DNA from: Atriophallophorus winterbourni
Taxonomy: Eukaryota; Platyhelminthes; Trematoda; Plagiorchiida; Microphallidae
Reading direction: 5' to 3'
Length of the DNA stretch: 64,000 bases
Assembly (NCBI GenBank): GCA_013407085.1
Contig: JACCGJ010002579.1
Span: 1 to 64,000, forward strand
Below are positions 1 to 11,959 of the stretch, piece after piece (the stretch's first letter is position 1; each line of letters begins with the position of its first letter). Position numbers and translations under genes: made by a program. The notes beneath the pieces were generated by a model that searched no databases, was not told the origin of the DNA, and saw only the letters and a program-made list of their open reading frames with translations.

Positions 1-1980
1 TTCTGGTCCACTACACAATAACTGGCAATATAAATCGGGTTCAGTAAAAGCAGCGATTATGCGATCCTTCAAATGGTCATTTAATTTATCTACAAAGCAC
101 ACCTTGAATCTAGTGTTCACAATTCTAGAATAAATTAACGAATAGTTCGGGTTTTCGTGTCCTTAATTTTTATTGTAGTGAGCATGTTGAGCAGTTTCGA
201 AATTTTTTAGCTTGTCATGAGATAGTGAAATTGATTTTAATTCATTGAAAGTCTTCTTACCATATGTGATAAAAAAGAATAAATTATTCAACAGAATATA
301 AGCATGTTCTCGTGTTGAAGGAAAAAATGGTGCAGTAATAATTTAATAAGCATTTAACCTCTGGTAAGACAACAAGCTTCAATCGTTTCTTAGATAATCT
401 TAATTTCTCTGAGGATTCCACGAATATTGAGAGATCCGAAATTTAGAGAAAAAATAGCTGATCGCGAAACCAATTGTAATGAATTGTATTGTATTGAATT
501 AAATTAAATTAAACTACCAATCAACGATTGGAAGGAAGAATCAACCACTCTCCGTGTCCAAATTTTGCGGTATATAATGATGTATATAAGTTTAACAATG
601 AGATTATGAATAACAGAATTATTGATTGTCATTTGAACAATCACCACACAATCATGTGAAAGTCACGAGATATCAGCGTTAATAACATCATTTTTTCCTC
701 GATGGTAAATTCTGTGTTGTTCATTATACGGCAATTATGATGATAAAGAGCGACATCATCACCAATTCTCTCTCAAATATTTATTATCCCATTCATGCTG
801 CGAATAGATATATCCGCCTGAATCAGTTGAAAGAAATACAACGTTTCTGTAATGATGATAATGCCAGAGACGTAGTGAGAGCATATTCGTTCAAATCCGC
901 CATTTGCTTCAAATCATGAAAACATGTTATCCAATGTGCCCCGACTAGGGTAAATATGTTAAAGAGGTAGATCTTATGCGTTAGTGATGTTAAAGGCTCA
1001 AACATTTTTAACTCTATTGCGGAAAAACATGAACTTTACTTAAAGTTAGAAATAAAAGAGAATTGCTCGACCCAGCAAAAGATGTCATCTATTGGCATAC
1101 TTTTAAAATCCAAGAGCGCTGAGCGATTGTTTGAAATTTGATTTTAATTTGCGGGCGGTTCATTCCAGAAGTCACGTGCCTGCGAGAAGCCGATGAGCTA
1201 ATAAAGAATAAAGAATTTCATTCGGTTAATTGTGTCCCTCGATATCTTTGGTCAATACAACAGAAAATTTCTCATCGAGAAGCATTTACTTTACAGGTAG
1301 TTGTGAGGTCCCCTTGGGGGGAATCGGTTGTTCAGTAAGACACGTATATGAATTGGACTGGATTAATTCAGTGTTACACGGTTTGTTGTAGGTTTCAGAT
1401 TTTTCGCAATGAAAAAATATTTTGTGGGGTGTGCTTGAATCGTCAATATGCAAATAACTTTCTGCGAAATAAGCTTGAAAGGGCTTAGGCCAGGATGTTT
1501 CCAAAACTTTTTTATACACTTCTATCAATGCGCCAGCAATAATGTACTCAGTTACCGTAATAAAGGAATTGAAAATTCGATTTACATTAAGATGACGTTG
1601 ATTTTCTATGAGCTTCTGTATGCATCCGCTCAATCATTCCACGTAACAGATTTCAAACGTTTCTATTCAAATGCCTCATAAAAACCAGCGATAAATTAGG
1701 AACAAATTTGAAGGAATTATACATCCCTTTAATGAATTTTAGACCAAGCTTCGACTATTCTGAGAGCAAAACATTGTATGCCTTCTAGCAGTAATATATC
1801 TGACTCGTAGAAATGATTCCAAGTTTATACGCAGAATTCCAAATTGAACCAGATATTCGTAGTATATAAAGGATAAATACTTCAAGCGATTTTTAATCAG
1901 GACAGATTTATTCTCACGGAGCTTTGATGGGACACGTTTTATATATGAAGCAAAGTGCGCGCACATTTCAAGTCCGCTGT
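1..1980. other. Non-genic AT-rich DNA, no gene recognised
   Basis: I see no recognisable coding exon or element here. Open stretches on both strands between about 1138 and 1966 are short and have no family motif I can name. A degenerate pentanucleotide tract of ATTGA/TTAAA type lies at about 472-515. It resembles the simple-repeat tails of the LINE fragments elsewhere in the window, but no coding remnant adjoins it. Confidence 0.4.
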
Positions 1981-1984
1981 GTGA

Positions 1985-2360
1985 AAAAATAATAATAGTG
2001 CTAGCTACAATATTATATGAAATATTAAAATAGAAGATTCAATATAACTCACCAAATGCTAAGGTGATTTGAGTAAAAAGATTGTGATTGTGTCAGTTAC
2101 TAGCTCTCCACGTTGTTAAAAATTTCGGGGACGAACAATAATCCCCATATAAAGTTAATTACATCCGTTGAGATAAGGTTCAAATTAGATAGAAATTCGG
2201 GTAACGAATAAAGTTCTCGGATTACTAAAATCAATTCACACATCCACAGCAATCTGTCCAGACATTAACGAACAAGTTTTACACAATCAACTCATTCACA
2301 TATACAGAGAACGATCCGCGCATATTGGAATAAAGATTATATATTTTTAAAGTCACAGGG
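1985..2360. repeat. Dispersed repeat, copy a
   Basis: This stretch matches about 4270-5140 through a series of shared blocks: gctagctacaa.attatat, aactcaccaaatgc, ggttca.a.t.gatag, and near the end cagagaac.atccgcg and attatatattttt. In the second copy the left block is separated from the rest by about 450 bp of extra sequence. No coding potential is visible. It could be a MITE- or SINE-like element or a fragment of a larger one. Confidence 0.6.
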
Positions 2361-2419
2361 TTTAAACAAAGTCAATAGCAGTCGAAATAATAAGCATGAT
2401 TGTTTAAAGCACGGAAGGA

Positions 2420-2640
2420 CTAACTAAATCTGAATGGACATGTGCAAATTGAGATCGTGATTGGTAAATTGTTCCACAGAGGTAGTTGGTGTCGATGAAA
2501 CTTCGTATCTTGGCATGAATGCAGGATCTTGCTCAGTGGCGAATATCCTTTTTCATGCAAGGCCAAAGACGAAATCAGCTGATTAGATGCACGAATTCCT
2601 GAATGAGAAATAGAAAGCAAATGGTGAAAAATGGTTTTAC
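2420..2640 (-). pseudogene. Possible LINE C-terminal relic
   Basis: The minus strand has about 65 open codons ending in a Trp-Asn-Asn-Leu-Pro block. CR1-type LINE reverse-transcriptase proteins carry a WNSLP motif near the C-terminus, and clear examples occur at 12089-12334 and 56530-56787. The surrounding residues are too diverged for a firm call, and a chance reading frame is possible. Confidence 0.22.
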
Positions 2641-3855
2641 TAAAAGAGGAATAAACGGGCGTATGATATTATTAGATGTACCTCACAAAATGTTCTTTTT
2701 TGAAAAGGTAATTGTATTGCAGTCAGATTGATGGATTGGAAGGCGTCGGCTTTGGACAAGAAGTCTTAAGAATTTACTCTTCAGCAATGGCTTTAAGACT
2801 AATGTTAGCCGGGACAATAGCATCTATTACTGTTAGGAATAACAAGTCTGTCCCAGCACAAGAAGTGTAAGAGGCATGTTAAGTGTTATGTAGCTTTGAA
2901 ATTCTTCTTTTTCCTTTCTACTTTCTGCTTTTATAAAATACTGATTTTTGTGACTTGAATTTGGTTTTGCTTATTATTTTTTTATAATTGAATTATTAAT
3001 CCCTGCTTTTTGTAATTGTCTTATTGGAAATCTTCTGTTCATACATTTGGTGAAACATTTGTTTTAATTCATTTTTTATGCCATTGTCGGTCATTGTTGT
3101 TGAATTTGGTTGCCATTTTAGGCACTTGTAATTGGCTTGTATTTTGACACCACTTTTGGGTGTCTTGTCTTTGATAGACATTTTGGACGGCAATTTTGGT
3201 AAATCCTTTCATTCTATTTATATCTCAGGTCGACATTGGACTTGTTTGCATTTGATATAATAGATTCTGGAGTATTTTGGCTCCACTGTTTGCTGTTCGT
3301 TCCTAAACAGTTGAGGTTTCTATAATTATTGTTGTTGTAATTGTTGCTAATTACAGTACCGTATAACATCCGAATTGCTGTTTTGAACTTGTCGAACTAA
3401 GAAACGGGTGGAATACGCGTTACTCACGGCACGGACGTTACAAGAAGTGCCAGAAATGTGACGAAGATCTGTCGTAAATGATTAGATGAAATCTAGCTTA
3501 CGGATTTCATGACGTTATCCGAAAGCATATTACAGAAGCTTGTGATCCGTTAGTACTGTGAAAGAACGATATGCTAAGAGATGTCGAATTCAAAGTACCG
3601 GAAAGTACCGGATAGCGAGGTATATCTAGAGGAGTTCTCGGTACTGTAATTGAATTGGCAGATGAGAACGTCTGAGAGAAACACCATAAAGGTTGTAATT
3701 TACTACTTACAAAGTGTTGGAGAACAGTGCCAACTGCAGAGTTGGATGCATTGGTAGTTTAAACAAAACGGGTCAAAGGATCAGTGTTGAGATGTGTGTT
3801 GGCATTTGCATTGTTAATTGTTTTTTGCATTTTCCAATGCAGCAAGTGCATCGGA
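2640..3855. other. Non-genic DNA with a pyrimidine-rich stretch
   Basis: Nothing recognisable is encoded. From about 2880 to 3380 the plus strand is rich in T. On the minus strand this gives an Asn/Lys-rich open stretch (about 3193-2996) that I cannot assign. A short direct repeat of aaagtaccgg lies near 3593-3612. Confidence 0.35.
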
Positions 3856-4269
3856 GTCGAAATATGTCTTTCTTTGATTCACGCAATAGGTTGTTTTTGT
3901 GGATTGTGCACATTCTAACAATGAGGCAAAAAAAGACGGTAATAGAAAACGTTGCAACTGTTGAACGTACGTTGGTGTATGGAATGCTTAATTGCGATGA
4001 ATTTAGAAGCCAGAGGGTTGTTAGTATGTGCATCGATGTGATGTTCAAGAAACTCGAGAGAATTAACAACAAAAAGAATTTTTGAAACGTTTATGGAAAG
4101 TTCAAAATTAGAAAAACGTTCAAGAACAAGAGAGATGATTTTTAGGTTTTACTGGAGTGAAATTAACAATTATAACGTCATCATTGTAGACAACAGTAAA
4201 ATGAAGGCTTCTGACTCCAGATGAGATATATGCGGCTTCAAATCACGCTATGCTCGCCGAATTGTAGCG

Positions 4270-5140
4270 TTAGGAATAGTGATAATAATAATGCTAGCTA
4301 CAACATTATATTAGAAGAAAAAGAAGAAAACTTTTTTCGTTAAAACGAATTTTCAGCCAATCAAATTAGTTTAAACACAAATTTTTAATGCGAATAAGAG
4401 AGAGGTCAAACTTTGTGAGAAAATTTGAGATTGCCAGTCATATTCAAATCCAAAACAGCTTCGGTTTCGTCTAAAGCATTAAGCTTTGTGATGCAAGTTG
4501 GTGAAAAGTCAGGCTGCACAAATTTTAAACCCCATGTATAAGTTTTCTTTCGCATTTTTCTGAATGGCGCAGCAAATTCCCCATCCTTCAAAATAAAAAT
4601 ATTGCGCAGCATTTAAAGCGTGCGGGGCATCAAATGTCCTTCGTTTACGTCGCGACATGTTAAAACGTTTCAAAAACAAAAGGTTCCGTGTTGACTGGAA
4701 AAATAAAAAGGCATGAAAACATTAATTTCGAGCACGGCCGATTCAAAGGCCCCGCTCCAAAATAATGAAAGAATAAAATAGAATATTCAACATAACTCAC
4801 CAAATGCGAATGTGAGTTAAGTAGAAAGAATGTGATGTAAAGGTAAATTGTTAGTTCTCCGCGAAGTCAAAGATCCCAAGGTCGAAAATTAATCCTCAAA
4901 TAAGATTTATTTTATCCGTTTAGAAAAGGTTCAGAATGGATAGAATTTCGGATAAGGATTAAAGCTGTTGGCTTGCTAAAATGGAATTGTTTCCTTGAGC
5001 GTCAATAATTCTCACAGTTCACACATTCACAGCGGTTAATCCAGACTGTTAGAAACATGTTCTCACACAATCAGATCTTTCAAAGTTACAGAGAACTATC
5101 CGCGTATTTTGGAATCAAAATTATATATTTTTCAAGGTCA
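4270..5140. repeat. Dispersed repeat, copy b, interrupted
   Basis: The second copy of the repeat at 1985-2360. The block around gctagctacaac lies at about 4288, and homology resumes at about 4770. The 450 bp between them has no counterpart in copy a. It holds a minus-strand open frame (4612-4406, 68 codons, rich in basic and hydrophobic residues) that I cannot assign. The rest, to about 5140, contains the aactcacc and atccgcg blocks. Confidence 0.6.
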
Positions 5141-7446
5141 CGCTTTTTTGAAATTGCATATAACAAATATAATTAGAGTAATTACAACAAGCTGTATAAT
5201 AAATAGGTTGACAATATTCATTAGAAGGTATTTATAAGCAAAAAGACCGTTATTACCAGAAATTACGATGTCACTGTGGAACCAAACTGGTCGCAGTTAC
5301 AAAGTAAGAGGTGACATCATTCACACGAATCTTAAAATACGTATTTCGTAGGAAACTGTTTAAGTAGTAGTTTACCTTGCCAGATAAACAGTTGGACAAC
5401 AAACTAAAATCTAGTATGCTATAGTTATATTTATATTGAGTGGATTAAATTGACTGATAATTCATCAAAACAACTATGAATTCTACTTAGGCAATACTCT
5501 GGAGATTCGCACATCAATAACAATTTTGTTTGTTTTCTAATACAGGAAAAATAAAGAAAAGATTATTTTTTTGTTAAAAAATGACTAATTTTATGTCCAC
5601 TACTTTTATAGAATAATGCGAAAGATCGTTTGGAAACAGTTAATCAAATTTAATGTCAAAAGCTTGCTTCGATACGTAAAGTAGCTGCGGGATTTAATAA
5701 GCTTTTTCTTCCCGAAACAGAAACAAAAGAGATTTTATCATGTTTAGTTTTTTGCATTACATCAATCATGGGTGATTTTACTGCTGGATCAAGTTTGAAA
5801 TGTAGAGGAAAACTAGTGCACCACTTTAGGATTCTAATCACAGAGATGCTGATACTACGTTCATTTTAACAAATTTTCTAGCGGTATAGACTAGGTCTCA
5901 TTCGAATGGGTTAATATATGTTCATCTCCCACATAGATAGCGCACAACCATTACTTAGCTCGATATTCTGAGCTTCTGCAACTTGTGTTGCTGCTCACTG
6001 GTCTTTAATTCGCCAACTTGTCTAGAGAAGGGGCTTGACTCCTCACCATATTGAACCTGTAGTAAGTGGCGTGCCATGAACAACTTTAAGCTTCCCATTT
6101 AATATTACAGGTTCGAGGGGTTCTCACATTCCCTGCACTTACGCAAAATAAACGTTTACTGTCTGTTTGCCGTAATCATGTGTACACAATGAGAATATTT
6201 TTGGTGAGCCTTGAGACGGTAGAGAACTATTAAATAAATATTTGAATGCCACTATTATTCAAACTGGCACGCCAATCGTTTTATAACCGATTCACAAAGT
6301 GGAACACAATCAACTAAAAATTCAATGAAAATTATAAATTTTAGTGGGGCTTACATTACTTTTGTTTAAACATCAAATCACTTTTGTGGCTATTGGTTCT
6401 TATCAAGTAAAGATTGCAAGATTGAGTTTGTGAATACCATTAAATCGGTGATCTAAACGTCGGATATACTAATTTGTTCACAAGTGAAATGCGGGGATAG
6501 CTTTCTTTTTCTATGGTGTTATAACGATGAAAGATTAGGTAAGGTTTGTTGACACTTGTGCCAGATGACGTATATAGTTACACCTGCTTTGGACCATTTG
6601 AAGCATTTTTTGCCTTAAATTGTGTTAAATTAAAGTAATCCAGCGATGAATAAACAGAGACAGCACCATGAACAAGGGGCTAAACTTCGCATGATTATGG
6701 GTTTGTAGACCCTGACAACTTAAACAAATGCATGTTTGTTAGACCAATAACGACAGCAGATCATTTCATGCTTCCCTGATGAGTTTCGTTAAAGAAATTA
6801 TGACAAAAACGTTTGTTCTTTATTGTCCATATGATTGAAGTATTTTGAAATTCCACAGAGGAATATTCACAATAATGTGAGATTGAGTGAACTAAAGGCA
6901 GCAACAAGGATTCGAGCTAAAATAAATACCGTGTATAACAAGAACACCCATTGATTTTTGTATAATATTGAGCAATGTTTAAGTAACAGATAGGCTAACA
7001 TGATTCATTCAAGCAATTAGTTTTCTGTCAAAAGTAAAATGCTGTTAACCGAGCAGTTTTTCAATACTCAACTGAATGATTGCAAGCTGGCTATTCTCAG
7101 CAGAAAACTGTTTCGATTACAAAGATCAAGCGCCAGTGGTTGATTAGCTCCCTATTATCATGAGTGTCTGTGTTTTACTCTACTACTGACAGAACGTTGA
7201 AGCTAAATGCGGCGTAATTTGCATCTAGATTCAGAAAAAATGCAAAATTGATGTGATATGTACTGCTCACCCACTCTATACGATGTCCGTGTCAAACGAT
7301 CTTTAGAAATAATACATGTCGACGGACATTTTTCATAAAGAAACCAATGAAGTTACGCTATAGCAATCGATTGGTACATCTTTGGGACCGATCGGGTATT
7401 TATAATGCAAAGAAATTTGAGTACAATCGGTTAGAGCAGTTTTCGA

Positions 7447-7484
7447 GTAACGTTTCACTTTTGACACAGAAGCTTCGTCAGGCC
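7447..7484 (-). ncRNA. Hammerhead ribozyme motif, family A (PLE tail)
   Basis: The minus strand has CUGACGA (7481-7475), a helix II closed by GCUU/AAGU, then GAAAC (7456-7452) and GUU. CUGANGA and GAA are the invariant hammerhead core. An extra A lies between the first core strand and helix II, as in all family A copies here. Helix I pairing is poorly kept next to the core (the first position is C opposite A), so activity is doubtful. The better copy is at 57676-57723. Confidence 0.6.
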
Positions 7485-7719
7485 AAGGGTGATAGTCGTG
7501 ACAGGTAACGTGATTAAGTAGTAGTCAACCGCCACCACTTATTTGACCTTAACGCTAAACAGCCTATAGTACGCATGCAGTGTGTCACGCATCGTGGGAA
7601 TGACCCAAATCAGTGGTTGATTTTCCTACTAGTGTGTATCCACGTCAATCTGATACAAGCGAACACGGTCAAGGTCAGTTGATACGGCGGGCCACATGCG
7701 TAAAAGTACATAACTAGCG

Positions 7720-7835
7720 GTGCTAATATACATTGTGGTGCTCACATCCCCATCCCTTACACACAACTACCGGCTTCAGGCTGTTTGCCATCGTCAGGTT
7801 GAGACAGTAAGATCAGGTTCAGTGAGCTATTTTTG
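7720..7835 (-). repeat. Ribozyme repeat remnant inside PLE tail
   Basis: On the minus strand, 7797-7768 reads CUGACGA, a GGC-AAACA-GCC hairpin, GAAG, then CCGGUA. That is a hammerhead of family B type with a weakened helix II closing pair and G instead of A after GAA. Following sequence (…gtgtgtaagg…tgtgagcaccac) matches the relic at 43873-43945. Copy 2 of the duplication lacks this block but keeps a different scrap of the same repeat (gcatgcaaatgaatattttg, about 19208), so each copy has lost a different part. Confidence 0.55.
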
Positions 7836-7884
7836 AAGAAAAATAATAATCTAATAAACTAGTAGCTATAAGGTGAATAACAAC

Positions 7885-8349
7885 TATTTAGCGTCCCATC
7901 AGTTCCGAGCGCCAGATTGTGGAGATTTCTGCCCCATCCACCTTATTAACCGCCTTGGCAATTTCGACAACCTCTACATTTAAGCGTTCTCTATACGGTT
8001 TAATACCGCGTCTCAATTTTTCCACATTGTCTAGACCGACGCTGTGGGTCGTATCTAAAACGTGCTCCGCCAAGGCGGAATCACGAATAAGGGGTTAATA
8101 TTCCCTCGCATCCCCGGGCTGTCTCCGGACACTCTTTCGGTGTTCTTCGATTCTAGTGTGAAATTCCCTGGAACACTGCCCTATGTAAACACCCGAATAA
8201 TCCTTACAGTTGAATATGCAGATGTTCGTAACACTAGAAAAAGGTGTCTTATCCTTGAGGTGCATCAGAACCGAACAGATAGTTTTCCCTTTCTTATAAG
8301 TTACGCGTATGGCCGCCGGTTCAAGAATCTACGTATCGCTTCAGATTAG
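7885..8349 (-). pseudogene. PLE GIY-YIG endonuclease domain, broken
   Basis: Minus-strand reading gives RVTYKKGKTICSVLMHLKD, then a Cys-containing segment (NICIFNCKDYSGVYIGQ) with the nuclease GVYIG core, RIEEH, and RDSALAEHVLDTTHSVGLDN, ending in VNKVDG. In PLEs this GIY-YIG domain follows the RT and nicks target DNA. The A-L-A-E-H…H…D-N block is typical. A stop interrupts the domain before PLIRDSALAEH, and the linker is out of frame with the upstream RT part, so no functional protein is made. A plus-strand open frame over the same bases (8062-8349) is antisense shadow. Confidence 0.85.
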
Positions 8350-8700
8350 CATTTTACATAAAGTATACAAACTGTATCTCGCCAATTTTTCTCCAATTTT
8401 TCGGATGGGTATTTTACCTTCAGCAATTGGCGTTTAACACGTTTTGGATAACCGTGGTGTACGAGCATCGGCTCGCTTCACAATGCGCCTGTTTTCGGTT
8501 ACTTGCTGCAAAGGTGTTCGATCTTATGGAAAATGGAACAAGCTATGGACCTGAAGACCTGTCTTGGATGAGCGGAAGTGTATCGTAGTACAGCATCTGT
8601 ATCGATAAATTTCCGATAGACAAAAGTTTTTATTTTCCTGTCTACTTTTTGTTCTAAACAGTCCGAAAATGGAAGAGTGCCTATGCAAGATTCCACTTCC
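8350..8700 (-). pseudogene. PLE reverse transcriptase C-terminus, broken
   Basis: Minus-strand codons from about 8696 read GTLPFSDCLEQKVDRKIKT, then FVYRKFIDTDAVLRY and SAHPRQVFRSIACSIFHKIE. This matches the PLE thumb region (LPFLD…VYRKPTHT..YL…S.HP…K…), with F-I-D-T in place of P-T-H-T. A further 40 codons (GYPKRVKRQLLKVKYPSEKL) lead to SEAIRRFLNRRPYA and a stop. A frameshift then connects to the GIY-YIG reading. The palm motifs, including the YADD-type box, would lie upstream but are missing. Confidence 0.82.
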
Positions 8701-9364
8701 TTTGTGACCGTAATACGTGGGTTTATTGCATTTAATAATTGAAAGAGGCCTCTAATTCATCACACTTAATGATAAAAAATGTGTGAAAGTTACGCTTTAT
8801 ATTTCATCCTTCTTTTTGAGTAGCCTCTGTACAGACTCAGATTCAGTGCTATCGAGCACATGCTTTTTCAAGGTTACGTAATACTAATCTATGTAAAATT
8901 GGATTTAGACTCTGGGCTGGAGTCCTAAATGTGACTTTCATATACCATAGTACTACATGAATTCTCGTCGAAACTTTTAAGGTGATCACGATTTTGTACT
9001 TCGAACAGGCACTTGAAAAACAAATTACTCAAACAAATATATTCCAACAATATGATCCTACGCTATTATATGTGAAAATACATTTAATCTTATTATTAAT
9101 CGGCTGGATAGAAGTTTGATAGCTTGTTTATTCGATTTTGATAAATGTATCTTAAAAGCATTTTAAAGATATATGCGTATGTAACATAAATCTTGAAACT
9201 AGAATCATTTTGCAATTTCACATGATGAAAATAGAGACTAAAAATTAAAATAATATAATTTTTGAAATTGAAAAAGTTTTGTGGCTAATAAACGACGCTA
9301 TATAACCCATAAAAATGTGTATAAGATGTTGATAAAATCAGAATTTCCATCCTCTGTACTTGCA

Positions 9365-9830
9365 GATGTATGGTGAACTGGAGATCCAGTGGTTTGTAAG
9401 CCACTGTTGGGTAAGTTTGCCACGACCAATTTGTTCAATCATATGTTCCAAACACAGGCAGATGGGTCTGAACCCATAGTCATGAGCAAAGAAACTTGTA
9501 GTATTTCAATCAATTTCATGAATGAATGAATCTGATTTTGTTCACAAATTGTTAAAATGAGTAATGAGATCATTTCCGTTGAACGTTTTCCCAATCACAT
9601 GCCAAGTCAAAAAGTTAATTTTTTAAAAACTCCGCAAACTATTCAACGTTATCGATCAATCCACGAAAATTAAAAGCTGGCAAATTCTAATCAGATTTCA
9701 AACAATGTAACAAATGTATTCATTTGCATGCTTTTCAGTCACACACCACACGGCCGGTTTCGTGCTGTTTGCACTCATCAGGTAGGGACAGTAAGATCAG
9801 GAAACGCATGCGCTTGCAACAAATGTTTAC
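9365..9830 (-). repeat. Ribozyme SINE-like unit (family B), interrupted
   Basis: Two parts of the family B unit lie in minus orientation. 9370-9500 matches its middle (cactgttgggtaag, cacgaccaa.ttgttcaatca, B-box-like gggttcagaccc on the minus strand). 9720-9830 carries gcatgc, the hammerhead and the gatcag…gcatgcgc block. About 220 bp between them is foreign to the unit. The whole block is copied at 20788-21253 without visible change. Confidence 0.65.
9748..9785 (-). ncRNA. Hammerhead motif, family B
   Basis: The minus strand has CUGAUGA (9781-9775), helix II GUGC/GCAC with loop AAACA, GAAA (9761-9758) and CCGGCC. The core strands and helix II are perfect. The triplet before the predicted cleavage site reads GCC where the family and the hammerhead rule expect GUC, so U16.1 is lost and activity is unlikely. 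Confidence 0.72.
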
Positions 9831-11449
9831 GATCCAATCAGCTTGCTTTGAAAAAAATATATAAATCGTTTGAAGTCGGTTTCACGTTAATCTAGGCCAA
9901 GTATCGTTTCCCGTCCTAACGACTATTATGTATATTAACTTGAGTACACTTCATTCTAAGTTCATCACCTAGCGTCATTTACTATCCCGCCGTCTGTTAC
10001 GTTATGGTTCACACCCAGGGTAAATATATCAACCGGTAAACACCACGATTCTTATAAGGCAACAAAAAACCAGTCAGCATGGTTTTTGTAACGTAAATGC
10101 GCAATAATCAACTGACATCTCTTAACACCTCGAATGTGCCGGCGGCCATTAGAATATGATTTTTATGCGATTTATTTTAACCAATTCAACTCGAACCCTC
10201 GCATCGCTGTGTTCCTTTGATTAACTCAGACAAATCGTATATCGCCCAACGGTTATTATTAAAATTATTATTGAAAAGTTGTAACTTGAACCACTCTCGT
10301 GCAAATATTCATCAAACTGAATTACTGTTTCTTGCAATGTTTGTCATTCTGCTATTGTTTTGTGCATATCATCCAAGAGCTCTTCACTTGCACCATAAAC
10401 TAGTGAACTTCTTGCTTTTTACAAAATGAATATCTTGAAAAGTTGATTACAAGTTTCCTGGTTTGAAACATAGAGGGGGTGGATCGACATAATTTAGTGA
10501 TTTTTGAGTTTGCATGAGTGTGGTTGTAATAATGGGGCCTTGGTTCTATTTGAATTAATTTAATTCGCATAAGCTTGCTGGGTGTGAGATTGCAAATGGC
10601 CGGGTTAAAGAACCCAGGAAAATATTGTTAGTGCGCTTGTGGCACACATCGTCAATTGGTTATCATAAAATAGATGTCCATAATTGTTGTCAGATATCAG
10701 ATATGGCATTCTACTCGAAAATTTGAATATGTATATCAATGGAAATAATAACTGATACTGGCTAAATGGCGCTAGTGTTATAAATATGACTTCACAGTTC
10801 TAGATATTCAATCTAATCAATGCCGAAAAGTTCCGGATTGTGATGATTAGAAACATAACTTGTGACTCAACCGTTGATATTTCTGTATTGAAACTTTAAA
10901 ACTCATCAAGGAACGGAATTGCTTGACCGATGGCAAATAAGATTCAAGATTTAATTTCGAAAAAACGCACCTAGCTTTACAATTAGCGTATCATAGTAAA
11001 CATTCCTTCATGGAAGAGAATTAATTCATCATAATGCAATGCCAAGTATAATCAAGTTAAATAATAACGGCAAGTTAATGCACAAGCGCAGTTAACTCGT
11101 TGTGCAACAAATATGTGTCCAAATTTCGAATCAATATCTCGACGCTGGGATCAATAACAATAGATTCCGTAAGCGCATTCTAAAAGAAATGGACACGTGT
11201 AGAATAAAACCATCGAGTAGATGACGAAACTGACATTAGACTTTAAGTTATTAGAATATTTTTGAGACCGATCGTGAATCCATAGTCATGAAATGTAAGT
11301 TTTCAACGAATCGGTTAGAGCTTCTGATGTACAAGCGTCGTTGAACCCATGGTATCAGTACAAACGCGATTCCGGTTTAGATAGCATCTATGTTAGTGAT
11401 TACTCATTAGTATAGGCATTCAGATCAACAATCCTGAGTAAACATATGA

Positions 11450-11798
11450 TAACTTTAGGTTGTCTGAACAACTGTATCTACAAAATCATGTGCAAGGTTT
11501 GCCCATTGTTTACATTGAGCAAAAGTCTGGAGAGCTTTGCACTAGGATAAACAAACATACAAAACGAATTGAAACACAAACCCGCCATTCCTGTGTATAT
11601 CAATCAATTGTTCGGGGTTCTGCCAAAGCTGAACACGTGCTGAATACAAGTCAACGCGTTTATCTTTTTAACGTGCAGGTGATAAGGCAAGGTGTGAAAC
11701 CATACAAAGAATGGCTAGAAGCTGAGATGGCTGAGATAACAATGGTTAACGCGAATTCCATCAAAATGGTTGATGGGGAGGTTATCACCACTACATAA
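11450..11798 (+). pseudogene. PLE GIY-YIG domain, frameshifted
   Basis: One frame starts with the Cys-containing segment NNCIYKIMCKVCP. A one-base shift then leads to VYIEQKSGELCTRINKHTKR and GSAKAEHVLNTSQRVYLF, ending at VDGEV and a stop at 11796-11798. The YIG glycine is replaced by Glu, and the conserved H of the ETGH-like box is gone. Copy 2 (22845-23184) carries an additional stop at 22963-22965 where this copy has CAA. Known role of the family: target nicking during PLE retrotransposition. This copy cannot do that. Confidence 0.8.
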
Positions 11799-11959
11799 TG
11801 TTCAGTTTTATAGCGGATCAGTATTAACGTGCAGGAACCTTAATTTGCAAAAGGACTGTCTGAGCAGTCAGTCATTGGACGCTGTTGACCCTTATACACA
11901 AATAAAAATTGAGAGAACAATGTAGTATATTGGGGATGGATCGATTTGTATTGATCTCG

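Larger units (their letters stand above)
7430..8720 (-). mobile_element. 5'-truncated Penelope-like element (copy 1)
   Basis: Reading the minus strand from 8700 downward gives the reverse-transcriptase C-terminus, a linker, a GIY-YIG nuclease, and then a non-coding terminal repeat with a hammerhead motif at 7447-7484. This is the domain order of Penelope-like retroelements, whose terminal repeats are known to carry hammerhead ribozymes. Upstream RT motifs are absent beyond about 8720, so the element is 5'-truncated. In-frame stops and at least one frameshift show it is dead. It is duplicated at about 18880-20140. A family B ribozyme repeat sits inside the terminal repeat (7720-7835). Confidence 0.85.

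Noticed and set aside
3714..4085. 123-codon plus-strand frame with a partial copy at 12897-13090
   Set aside because: The second copy does not preserve the frame, a long minus-strand frame covers the same bases, and no domain is recognised; treated as repeat sequence.
8062..8349. 95-codon plus-strand frame, repeated at 19482-19772
   Set aside because: It is the antisense of the PLE GIY-YIG domain, whose minus-strand reading carries the family motifs. Its repetition only reflects the segmental duplication.
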